Positions 21,071 to 31,483 of a stretch of 64,000 nt of DNA are shown one piece after another (positions within the stretch are counted from its first letter, which is position 1; every line of letters starts with the position of its first letter). The position numbers and the translations under genes were made by a program. The stretch covers positions 1,558,675 to 1,622,674 of the forward strand of contig JAINUG010000047.1 in assembly GCA_029706075.1 (NCBI GenBank), read 5' to 3'. The notes below the pieces were generated by a model. That model saw only the letters and a list, made by a program, of their open reading frames with translations, had not been told where the DNA came from and made no database searches. The DNA comes from Aldrovandia affinis. Lineage: Eukaryota; Chordata; Actinopteri; Notacanthiformes; Halosauridae.

Positions 21071-22400
21071 CAGGGTATCTGCAGGTTTAGCAAAGTCAGA
21101 TTTAAGGCTTTTTAATACTTTTTGAATGCCATTTCAGAATGAAATTTAATACCAATTTCACGACAACAAAATGGCAAAAATCACGCAACGACACCAATTT
21201 GTTTAGGTTTAGGGACAAATTTGTCCAAAGATGTTTATTAAAACATAAAGGGGTAACTAGATTGGATGAAACAAAGGGGTGAGACAAACATAAATAACAA
21301 AAATAGAAAATAATAAATTAAAACATCCAAATACATCCAGGGCAGGAATTTCACCAGTCTGGCCTGCTGCCCCTGCAAAAAAATTAAGCATAATGTGACC
21401 TCACTGGTCTTGGTGCCCCCACTGGCTGTGGTCTCTTCCCTGCTTCTATTCTTTATTGTAAAAATGAAACAGCAGCCTATTGCGATTCAGATTTTCTTTT
21501 GCCTTATGGACCACTGCATAGGGACCACTGATGGGCCTAGCATTGAGACTGCCATATGTGTAGTCACTTGGGGGGCATGTATCTCAGTTCTGTGGCCCTC
21601 TTCTCCAATTCTCTCAGATTGCTCCTGCTGCAATAGTTCCAGAAACTTAAAGTTCACATTTGGGCTGTCCATTGAGACTGACAGGAGCTTTCACATGTCC
21701 ATCTGCTCTGCACATTCCCGAAGATTAAATGAGAATAATATATGAAGCATATAACATCTTAATAATACACTGATCATATTTATAGCACTTTATGTACTGT
21801 CTTTTTACAAGCTTATAGTACTCCAATATTTTAGCTAACGTTAGATAATTTCTCACTACTTACTTTGAAATGGTGCAGTAGATCTCGAGCTGTTCCATGC
21901 CCCATGAACTGCGAACCCAGGTATCTGGACCGAACTTGATCTTTGTCCCAGTAGCGCACATGAAGGTCCAGTTGTTTTGTTTTCGTGGTTTGGTTGAGGC
22001 TCTCATCGAACATCAATACAAACGTGTCCTTGTTTACATCCGCGATTAGATTATTTCGGAGATAAACGGCCAATCCAAACCTCAGGGAACATAGCACGGA
22101 ATACCTCTCCTACCCCGTCATTGCCATTGTAGGACTGGTGCTTCGTGACAGTGTTCAGAACCCACCGTACCTCAGCTTCAAGCGTCGGCGTGGAGCTGAA
22201 TGTTGTCCGGACTTCTGTTCGTGCAATGTTGTTGGTGTTGCAGGTTGTCCTATCTGAGATGGCGCAGCTGAAGTGGAGGCAGGGGCCGAACAGAAATGCG
22301 AAATACTAGTCATTTGCAGGCGTGTTTTATCAACCGATTTATGCTTGGCGCTCTGCATGTGCGATTCGACTGCTTTCACCCCCATCGTCCCGAGTTTAAA
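21071..22400 (-). mobile_element. Decayed hAT-like transposase with BED-type N-terminus
   Basis: Pieces on the minus strand: FKLGTMGVKAVESHMQSAKH (zinc-finger His end, about 22390), TPTTLHEQKS (about 22200), VFVLMFDESLNQTTKTKQ-type core (21831-22097) and MDSPNVNFKFLELLQQEQSE (21487-21672), the last recalling SMDGPNV in hAT-related proteins. LMFDESLN would hold a catalytic acidic residue. Several frameshifts and stops separate the pieces. The left end CAGGGTATCTGCAGG is hAT-like; the other end is lost against the neighbouring LINE. Confidence 0.65.
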
Positions 22401-22419
22401 ATCCCTTTTGCAGAGTTAA

Positions 22420-24180
22420 GTAAAATAGGATCAGTTACAATATAGAGTCTGGTTTGTGTCTGGTGCTGTCTAGCCATATTCCTAAATATTTGTAGTATGT
22501 GACCGTTTCAAGTGCTGAGCCATCACAGGTAGTTATGGCACCAGTGGGGATAGTAGTGTTCTTCCTAACAAACCACATGACTTTGGTTTTGGAGCTATTC
22601 AGGACAAGGTTTAGAGCAGAGAAGGCATGTTGAATGTTCTGAAAGCTTTCCTGAAGAGATCTCAAGACGGAATCCGGTGAGGGGCCAACTGAATATATAA
22701 CTGTGCCGTCTGCATATAAGCGGGTGGAGGAGTTTCTATTGCTGACAGCACAGGGTGTGTTATTGATGTATATTGTGAAGAGAGTAGGGGCTAAGATTGA
22801 GCCTTGGGGAACACCCTTGGTGACAGGCAGGGGTTGAGACACCAGATGTTCTGTTTTTACATACTGTATCCTTTGGGAAAGGTAGCTTATGAACCAGGAC
22901 AGAGAATGTTCCTTAACCTTGATACCAAAATGGAATGGTCTACAGTATCAAAGGCTTTTGACAAATCAATAAAAATTGCACCACAGTACTGTTTTGTGTT
23001 GAGGGCAGAGGAGATATCATTAAGGACCTTTAGAGTAGCAGTGATACAGCCAAAACCAGGGCGAAAACCAGATTGCATATCTTACAGGATACCACAGACA
23101 TCAAGGAATGACGTCAGTTGTTTGTTGATGAGTTTCTCCAAGACTTTGGATATACATGGTAGTATAGAGATGGGTTTATATGAGTTAGGGTCAGCCTGAT
23201 CACTGCCTTTAAATAAAGGATGCACAATTGCTGCTTTCCAAAACATGGGCATTTCATCAATAAGGAGAGACAGATTGAACAGATGAGTGAGAGGAGCTGC
23301 AATGATGGGGGCTGCAACCTTGAGGAAGAAGGCCATCAAGGCCATCTGACCCAGTTGGTTTTCTGGGGTTCAGACTGATGAGCTCTTCCAGAACCTGAGA
23401 CTCAGAGACAGGCTGCAGAGAGAAGCTATGGGCAGGTAGGATAGGACCAGTGACATTAGACAGACTAGAACATGTGTGCTCCTTTGGGCTAGGAGATGTT
23501 CCATCAGATGGACAGGTAGGCATGGCTTTGTCAAAAAGGAAGCCAGATTTAATAAAATGATAATTAAAGAGCTCAACCATGCTCCCCTGATCTGTGACAA
23601 CTAGACCATCAGAGGTAAGAGATATGGGGGTAGCTGGGGAGTAGAGGGCTTGTTTTCCAGCTCCCTAACTGTGTTCCAGAATGTTCTGGGGTTAGATCCA
23701 CAGCGGGAGAATTGAATTTTGAAGTAATCAGTTTTTGCCTTTCTGATGGACTGGGTGCATCTGTTTCTGACTTGTCTGAAGGACAGCCAATCTGCTTGAT
23801 ACTTGGAACGCTGAGCTTTACACCAAATTGAGTTCTTATGCTGGAGTAGATCTACCAGGCTACAGTCTAACCACAGATTGGAGCGTTTTTTAATCCTCAT
23901 TTTCTTTAATGGGGCATGCTTATTAACCATGTCACTGAAAAGGTGGTAAAACATAGACCAGGCAATTTCAATGGTGGGGAGTCTAAACCATTTCACAGTG
24001 GCTAAATCATGCAAAAAGGCTTGCTTATTATACTGTCCTCCTTGTGTGTCTGAACACAATTCGACAGCTAGCCAAACTCCATTCAAAGATGACAAGGGAG
24101 TCAGGATCTTTTTTGCTCCAGGTGCTTTAATAGGCTGCACAGCCATGAAATCAATGAAAAACGGAGTGAAACTGTAGAAA
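22420..24180 (-). mobile_element. LINE reverse transcriptase region (jockey-superfamily, CR1/L2/Rex1 group), part 1
   Basis: Minus-strand reading order: IDFMAVQPIKAPGAKKI (about 24140), the linker LFSDMVNKHAPLKKMRIKKR, WKAAIVHPLFKG, YKPISILPCISKVLEK, FIDLSKAFDTVDHSIL (palm Asp), KGVPQGSILAPTLFTIYIN, then TRLYADGTVIY. The catalytic YADD box reads YADG, an inactivating change. Frames shift at least three times. The matching endonuclease start lies at 26530-27120, so the LINE is split by 2.3 kb of other sequence. Confidence 0.85.
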
Positions 24181-25160
24181 AGATATAGTACAGAAAATAA
24201 TTACTGATCTATCACTGTGTAACAATGTATACCAGGCTGCTGTGTGATAGCAACTGTATAATAGCACCAATATTTCAATATAGTGAAGGCTATTAAATAA
24301 CATATCTGTAATACACACAACATAGCTACTGGCTGTATACTGCATGTAAATTACTTAAAGAGAACCAAAACGTACATAAAACTCCATTAACATGTATAAA
24401 TGATTCTAAATATGGATTATATTTGAACTAATGCATAGAAACCAACCTCAATGTGCTATTACAATGGCAATGGCAAGATAGCTACTGATAGCTATGCTGT
24501 TTATGTACACAGTATATAATAACAACGTGCTTAATTTGTAAAATAAGAGATGCCGGGGCTCAACTCGGCCCCCTACCTCCCCCGTGCAGGTAGGCTTTTG
24601 AAGATAAGAAAATAACGTGTTTTGCCCAGCCCAGAAGCCAGCTTCGTGCTGCATTAACATTAACCGTGAATCTGTTTTGTCGGCTTGCTATCAGTAGCTA
24701 ACTAAACGTTGATGTTGTAATATTTTTTTGAGCTGCCAGTCAGTCTGTCTGTATGTCTGTGTGTGTGTACGTGTATTTATTTACATGTTAGGCTCTGATT
24801 GGCTCGCGGCCTCGCGCACCTAGTCTTGCAATGTTTACTGGATGTAACGTTGCTTAATACCAGTTTAAAATACGCGTTGTCGCACTTTGGATATTTATGA
24901 GCCCGGGGCTCTGATTCTGAGTAAGACATTTGCTGGGGTTGCGCCCGGCTAGCCCTGGCACAAATTAAGCACTGATAACAACCAAAGTAATGTAAAAGCA
25001 TCCTTGGCAAATATTACCGTAATACCGTAATACCTAAAGATTTAGGTATTGTATTAGTTTTAGGACTGATTGTTTTATTACTGCCTTTGAATTGAATTGT
25101 CCGTGTTGTGAAATGTGCTTTTCTCATACTTCCTGCTTTCTAGTAGGAAGTACAAAAAGT
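24181..25160. other. Unassigned insert inside the split LINE
   Basis: AT-rich DNA between LINE part 1 and the palindromic element. No motif recognised; the repeated TACCGTAATACCGTAATACC near 25015 is a short tandem. Confidence 0.45.
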
Positions 25161-26510
25161 CTGTGTTCGAAACCGCTCCCTATTCCCTATATAGTGTGTA
25201 CGCCATTTTGTAGTGTTGTTCGAATTCTCAACTGTTAATTTCGTTCACTATGGCTGTGTTCGAAACCGCTCACTCGTTCCTTATACCCTATATAGTGTTC
25301 ACTATGTATAGTGTACTATGTAGTGAACGACAAACTGTTTTCGGATACTACAACTGAACGTAATTTGCGTCAAAAAAAACGTGCCGGATATTCAGGTGAC
25401 GCAAGCGGATGCGCCCAGTATCGCGTAAACAAACCGAGCACTCATGGCAGAAGGTTGACATGTACTCAGGCGGTATCGGGTTTGCATGTTCAGTTTTGAA
25501 TGTTAAATCCGAAATAAATTGTTGAAATTCTAATGATGTGCAAGTGTGGTTTTGTCAACTGTGGTGCTGTCTGCTAGCCACTGCTTTAGCCATCAATAGC
25601 TACCGTTATGGAAGTCGTGAGCTAACTAGCTCATGTGCTAATGTTAGGATAACTCACGAGCTCACGACTAGCACCAACTCTCATAGCGATAATAACGGTA
25701 GCTATCGGTGGCTAAAGCAGTTAGCTAACGTTACCACCATGATTCCTGTTTCTGTTTTACTGCTGTTGGCTCAACTTTTGTTCTTGAGGCATAAACGGAG
25801 GTGTATGTATGACGGTATGACACACACGACCGCATTGCATTGTGGTACACGGGATAAATTGTAGGGTACATTCGCTGTTCACTACAAATCGCTGTGAATT
25901 GTGGGTATTTTTTCGTTCACTATATAGTGAACGAAATTAACAGTTTAGAATTCGAACAACACTACAAAATGGCGTACACACTATGTAGTGCATTATATAG
26001 GGAATAGGGAGCGGTTTCGAACACAGCCTAAATAGTGAACGATAAAATACCCACAATTCACAGCGATTTGTAGTGAACAGCGAATGTACCCTACAATTTC
26101 TCCCGTATACCACAATGCAATGCGGTCGTGTCTTAGTTAGCTCACGACTTCCATAACAGTAGCTATTGGTGGCTAAAGCAGTGGCTAGCAGACAGCACCA
26201 CAGTTGACAAAACCACACTTGCACATCATTAGAATTTCAACAATTTATTTGGGATTTAACATTCAAAACTGAACATGCAAACCCGATACTACCTCAGTAC
26301 ATTTCAACCTGCTGTCATGAGTGCTCAGTTTGTTTACGTGATACTGGGTGCATCCGCTTGCGTGACCTGAATATCCGGCACATTTTTTTTAACGCAAATG
26401 ACGTTCAGTTGTAGTGTCTGAAAACAGTTTAATCGTTCACTACATGGAACACTATATAGTGAACACTATATAGGGAATAGAGAACGAGTTGACGGTTTCG
26501 AACACAGCCA
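25161..26510. repeat. Nested palindromic (fold-back) element
   Basis: Outer arms: 25251-25630 is inverted at about 26135-26510, ending in the exact pair TGGCTGTGTTCGAAACCG / CGGTTTCGAACACAGCCA. A second arm pair, 25161-25250 and 25921-26026, carries the same CTGTGTTCGAAACCGCTC end, and a third pair lies at about 25845-25920 and 26031-26120. The order is A-B-C-A'-C'-B'. The same short frame (MQVWFCQLWCCLLATALA) occurs on both strands as a by-product. Looks like two inverted copies of one non-autonomous DNA transposon family; no target duplication or transposase found. Confidence 0.8.
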
Positions 26511-26529
26511 AAGGTTATTGCAGCACCAA

Positions 26530-27120
26530 TATGTCCAGCAGATGGTGCTAATATGCAGCTTTAAAATCACCTATGAGAATAAATTCAGATTTGATATATG
26601 GGGCCAGGAGAGAGCTCAAAACAGCTGGTGCTGAGGGGGGGCAATAAAGCTTGAAAGCTTAAAATTTAAAACCAACAAATCAATTTGTTTAAGGACTGAT
26701 TTTGCAGAGGCTTTAGTGCATTGGAAGTGCTCCTTTGTAAAGATAGCCACTCCACCACCTTTAGACGAAAGGTGACCTCTTGCTGGAAGAGATTGTAACC
26801 AGATAGATTAACAGCAGAATCAGGGGTGCTATTTTTTAACCATTAATAATGAACACATCAGGATTGGAGCTATCAACCCATACTTTCAACTGATCAAGCT
26901 TGGCTAGTAAACTTCTGGAATTCACATGCATGAAGCCCAGATTTTTACGTGAACAGAAATCCATCCATTGCTGGGCATGTGTACAGAGTTATAAAAAAGT
27001 GCAGCATGAGGACCAGGATTTACACGAACATTACCTGATATTATCAATAGCAAAACAATCAGAGCACGGGAGAGGACAGGCTATGTTTAACTCCAACAGA
27101 GCCAACTAGATAGTAGAGAC
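26530..27120 (-). mobile_element. LINE endonuclease region, part 2 of the split LINE
   Basis: Minus-strand LGFMHVNSRSLLAKLDQLKV followed by WVDSSNPDVF is the classical start of a LINE endonuclease (HxNxRSLxxKLD). SSKRSP, GGGVAIFTK-like residues and FILIGDFK (about 26575) follow. The orientation matches 22420-24180, and the missing middle lies where the palindromic element and its flanks now sit. Confidence 0.75.
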
Positions 27121-27690
27121 AACAACAACTTTGCCCACCATGTTGAATGTTTTGGCTATAGCCTTGATCACATGACAACCATACGTCAGCGTTTTCAAAA
27201 ACCTCCGTCTTCCCCATCTACAACATGAATGTCAAATTTATCCACTTGGGAGAGAATCTTCGAAAAGGTCCGTTTTAAGTGATGAAAACGCTGTCTTAAG
27301 TGTGGGCGGAAGGCCAAAATGAAGAAAAAAAAGACGCTGCATTAGTGTGGACATGGCCTAAGCTAAAACTTTCTTCCTGTTGTCTCTCAGCATATGCTAT
27401 TTCCTGCCAGTTCTCCAATATTTGCAGTAATGTTCTGTGAAGGGCACAGCAGCAAAGATTGATTTTGTTTAGCTATTTTGCAGCAGGATGTTGTTAGGTC
27501 TGGCTCAGAACATACTCACGGCACAGTTTCTATTAAGTCAGTGGTAAAGAGGGAACTCACGACAGCATATTTTCTGGGAAGAAGACATTCGAGCAACTCT
27601 CCAAAGGACTCTTTGTTCCATTTTACAATTGACCTTTTTAAGGGGACAACAGATTGTATAGGAAAGCAAGAGCACTGCCACTCTGTGTTA
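27121..27690. other. Unassigned stretch
   Basis: No gene or repeat edge recognised; part may be the 5' UTR of the split LINE. Confidence 0.4.
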
Positions 27691-27850
27691 CTGGTGTGGT
27701 AGGTAGTCTGTAGCTGCCAACAATGATGTTGATTGCTGTATTACTACACTGATCTCTTACGCAAAGACACATCTTACCATGTGTAAATGCACAACTTGCT
27801 AGTCGCTCTGGATAAGAGCATCTGTTAAATGGCTAAAATGTAAATGTAAA
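27690..27850 (+). mobile_element. SINE/L2-type 3' tail fragment
   Basis: Contains AGTCGCTCTGGATAAGAGC followed by ATCTGTTAAATGGCTAAAATG, the 3' hairpin and tail shared by fish L2 elements and SINEs, with a short TAAAATG / TAAATG repeat at the end. The head is not recognisable. Confidence 0.65.
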
Positions 27851-28628
27851 ATGTAGTCTCTTAGGGAAAGGGTGAGGAAAATTAGATCAGGGCTGTAAGT
27901 TGACTGTATTGTCCTCTGCTCTTTACTGAAAGACCTAAATTGAAGCCTGGGGATTCTCCACTGATTAAAGGCGATTTTATTGGATCCTTTTTTGATAGTT
28001 AGTATTTTACATTTGTCACAGCAGAACAAAGAGCTTGATAAAGAATATACAAATATCCTGTTCGGAGAATTCAGTAGGAGCTTATACATTCAATACAATA
28101 TGTGCTCCATTAGGCCTCAAGCACTACCTCACACTAATGGTTAAAATTGCATAATTTCCAACTGAAGAGACACATTGACAAAACACAGTACAGAAACAGA
28201 TGACAGACTCCACTGATAACAATCACTAATTCTGAGTATTCAGACACAAAAATGCAGCCTTTATAAGTGCCAGAGAGCTGGCTAGAGTAGACAGAGCCTA
28301 AGATTCCTGGTCAGAAACAGTGTTTGGTGTATTGTGTCAGGCCATTACAAAGCAAATAACTTCCTCATTGTACTCACCCCCTGCAGATCAGAGAGGGTCA
28401 GCTTGGAATGGATTAAAAACAACGTTTCTGGCAAATGTACAATGCTGTTAATTCAACAGTAATATACTGATTAATATCAGATGATGTGTCATCTATTTCA
28501 TCCCATACAAAGTTATACATTAAATATTAGTTTAGTATAATAGCTCAACTTATTTTATTAACATTTTGTTTTGTTCAGGTGGATGTCCTTGTATTAATGC
28601 AGTTTTCATTGGGTGAATGCCTCACTAA
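27851..28628. other. Unassigned intergenic stretch
   Basis: AT-rich; no coding or repeat structure supported. Confidence 0.45.
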
Positions 28629-29384
28629 TGGCGCTTTTCCACCACACAGTATGGTATGGCAAGGCACGATAACCAATCTGTGCTCCCACATTTTGTAACT
28701 TTTTCCACTGCCAAACAAACCGTACCAAACCTAAGTACCGATGCTGAATTGAGCTACTGCTCTTTTCAGGTACTAGTGAGCTGAACAGGGATCCAAGTGT
28801 GGAGCTAGCAATACTGCAGACCATTGATTGGTCAAGCGCAGAATGCTAAATCTCAGTTCGGCTCAGACAATGAAATTGTCTTTACAATGACAATCTTTAC
28901 GGAGGTTATAAAAGCTCTGGGCAGTACAGGTAGGCAACACAAAAACTAAAACGGCTAACAAACAAAAGTGGAACAAACAAGGTTCCCAAAACATAGAGCT
29001 CGAAAACAGTGAACCAAAATAACACAAAGACAAAAAGGGTAAACACAAAAGAGTCCTGATATGCATACAAAAGCTGGCAGTAACTCTGGGCAAGAGAACA
29101 GTTCACAGAAAACAGACTGAAATAACTTAAATAATGAACGCAAACGAGACACAGGTGAAAACACTGAGACAATAATCCACACAAACAATCAAAACAATAT
29201 TACAATTAATCAATAATACAATCAGGGAATAATCAAGTGCCCAATCCTGCCCTCTGGAGGCGAGCAGCGGGACGTGCTGGGTTTTTTCAGCTTCACTTTG
29301 ATTATTGGTTTTATTCGAAGAGTGTTATATAGTTTGGCATTATTGCCAGCTTTGCATGATTCTAGGAATTAGGTCTGTGCTAGG

Positions 29385-29890
29385 AAAACTGAAATAAATA
29401 TGTTTTCTTTGAAAGGACCAAGTATAGTATTGTCATTTTCATTTTTATCAATGCAATTAGAATATACATTTTCATAGTACAACATTTTCATTTGTCACAT
29501 AAATATATTTTTAGAAAGATATAGGAATTGCTTTGATGCATTCCGATGCTCAAGTTAAATACAGGCCTTTGATACAAAAGGATCTGAACTGGACAGTGTC
29601 AAATGGAAGTATTTGAACAACCTTGGCCTCCATAAATCAACACTGGCATTTTTTTTTTTATAGCTTGTAGCTCATGCTGGACATATCTTTGCACCGACAA
29701 GCTACGTAAAAGCACAGATGTAAACACAAAGACAAATATAGCTAATTTCTTCATTTTTATATGATTTAAAAAATGTAGGCTACAGATGTAAGAAATATGA
29801 GCTATTGAATGTGATCTTGCTAAATTGAAATTCATTGGAGGACCAACAGCGAATAATAAATATACGATACAATATACTTTATTTGTCCCG
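29385..29890. repeat. Direct duplication, unit 1
   Basis: Begins AACTGAAATAAATATGTTTT and ends ATACAATATACTTTATTTGT; the same order of landmarks (TGTCATTTTCATTTTTAT, TTTTTAGAAAGATATAGGA, GATGCATTCCG, CATTGGAGGAC) recurs 671 bases later. Confidence 0.85.
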
Positions 29891-30055
29891 ACTCCCAAAA
29901 CACTTAGGTAGAGGTAAGAAAATTGAAGCTCATGTTATGGGGAAAGCCGTGTTCTTTTATGTATTTTAGCTGGAATGTTTACAATGTCAATGTTACTAAT
30001 GTCACCACAGGCAGGAGGAGTTAGGTAGGAGGTGGTTAGTGGTTTGTGATCCGAA

Positions 30056-30381
30056 AACTGAAATAAACAAATTTTTTGAAAGGACAAAGTATAGTCTTGT
30101 CATTTTCATTTTTATTAACGCAATTAGATTATATAATTTCATAGTACATTTTAATTCTTCACATAAATTGATTTTTAGAAAGATATAGGATTCGATGCAT
30201 TCCGTTGCTGAAGTTTAACCCAGGCCTTTGAAACAAAAGGATCTGAAATGGACACTGTCAATGTGTAAGTAGAAATTGTACTGGAAAGTGTAAATGTGAT
30301 CTTGGTAAATTGCAATTCATTGGAGGACTAACGCTGAATAATAAATATACGATACACGATACAATATACTTTATTTGTCCC
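30056..30381. repeat. Direct duplication, unit 2 (internally shortened)
   Basis: Matches 29385-29890 with scattered substitutions and an internal loss of about 200 bases. Divergence suggests the duplication is not recent. Confidence 0.85.
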
Positions 30382-30406
30382 CGTGGGGAAACTTGCCTAT
30401 ATATAT

Positions 30407-30606
30407 AGGAAGTTTTTCTTTACACAGAGAGTTGTCAATGCCTGGAACAGCTTGCCAGGTCAGGTAGTAGAGGCAGAAATGCTTGGGCTATTCAAGTCCA
30501 GGCTAGATGTAGTACTAGATACTCTTTAGATTAGGACATGATGAGCCTAGATGGGCCGAACGGCCCGTTCTCATCATTATGTATTCTTATGTTCTTATAT
30601 TCTTAT
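30407..30606 (+). mobile_element. CR1-type LINE 3' end, copy C
   Basis: Encodes the reverse-transcriptase C-terminal tail (FFTQRVVNAWNSLPGQVV) and the 3' UTR ending GGGCCGAACGGCCCGTTCTC, CATTATGTATTC and TTATGTTCTTATATTCTTAT. The same tail is at 39848-40180 (minus) and, decayed, at 53483. Confidence 0.85.
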
Positions 30607-30923
30607 ATATATATATATTGTAACAGTGAGCAGCTAGCCTAGCTACCATTAATGCTAACCGACAGTCATATTGTGGTACTAGCAGTGGCTACTTCCTGTT
30701 GTAACCTAGCCACCAGGTTTTTTTGCAGTCGCATTCTTTTTTGTCACTTCAGATTGCTTCTCCTATCTAAGTCCTCCTATTTTCATGGTTCTGTTGTGCA
30801 ATGAAAAAACGACACAGGGCCTCGACCCGTGAAGGGGATAGTTATGGGTACGGATGGTTACCGTACCATGCCATACCGCACTGTCCGGTGGAAAAACGCC
30901 ATAAGAGTAGACATGCGATGTTA

Positions 30924-31483
30924 CAGGTAACTACCAAAATAAAGGAAACACCAACATAAAGTGTCTTAGCAGGGTGTTGGGCCACCACGAGACCCCAGAA
31001 CAGCTTAAATGTGTCTTGCCATATATTCTACAAATGTCTGGAACTGTATTGGATGGATGTAACATCACTCTTCAACAATAAATTCCATAATCTGCTGTTT
31101 TGTTGATGATGATGAAAAACACTGTCTCAGGTGCCACTCCAGGATCTCCCATAAGTGTTCAATTGGGTTCAGATCTGGTGACTGAGGCAGCCATGGCATA
31201 AGGTTTACATCATTTTTATTCTCATCAAACCATTCAGTAACCACTCGTGCCCTGTAGATGGGGGTATTATCATCCTGGAAGAGATTCCCATCAGGATAGA
31301 AATGCTTCAAAATAGGATGAAGTTGACCACTTGGAATGGCATTTTATTTACTGGCATTTACCTTGCCCTTACCTTGGGGTTGAGCTAACCTAAACCATGC
31401 CAGGAAAATGCACCCCACACCATACCAGAGCCACCAGAACCCTTTATTTACTCAAGTGTGTCCTTTATTTTGCCAGTTACCTG
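30924..31483 (-). mobile_element. Internally deleted Tc1-like element
   Basis: Ends CAGGTAACTACCAAAATAAA (left) and TTTATTTTGCCAGTTACCTG (right) are inverted and flanked by TA. Minus-strand 31310-31065 encodes the transposase C-terminal part: NLFQDDNTPIYRARVVTEWF with the second catalytic Asp, then SPDLNPIEHLWEILEW with the Glu. The N-terminal DNA-binding half and first Asp are missing, so it can no longer make transposase. Confidence 0.85.

Larger units (their letters stand above)
28629..30901. mobile_element. DNA transposon with TGGCG... ends and TAA target duplication (PIF-Harbinger-like)
   Basis: Left end TGGCGCTTTTCCACCACACA with GTATGGTATGGC is the inverse of the right end GCCATACCGCACTG with GGTGGAAAAACGCCA. 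TAA directly flanks both ends. Three-base TWA duplications are typical of PIF-Harbinger elements; the class is inferred from that alone. No transposase is seen inside; the body holds an internal direct duplication (29385-29890 and 30056-30381) and an inserted CR1 LINE tail. Confidence 0.6.

Noticed and set aside
25538-26224. Matching frames on both strands starting MQVWFCQLWCC
   Set aside because: They are mirror images produced by the inverted arms of the palindromic element, not two genes.
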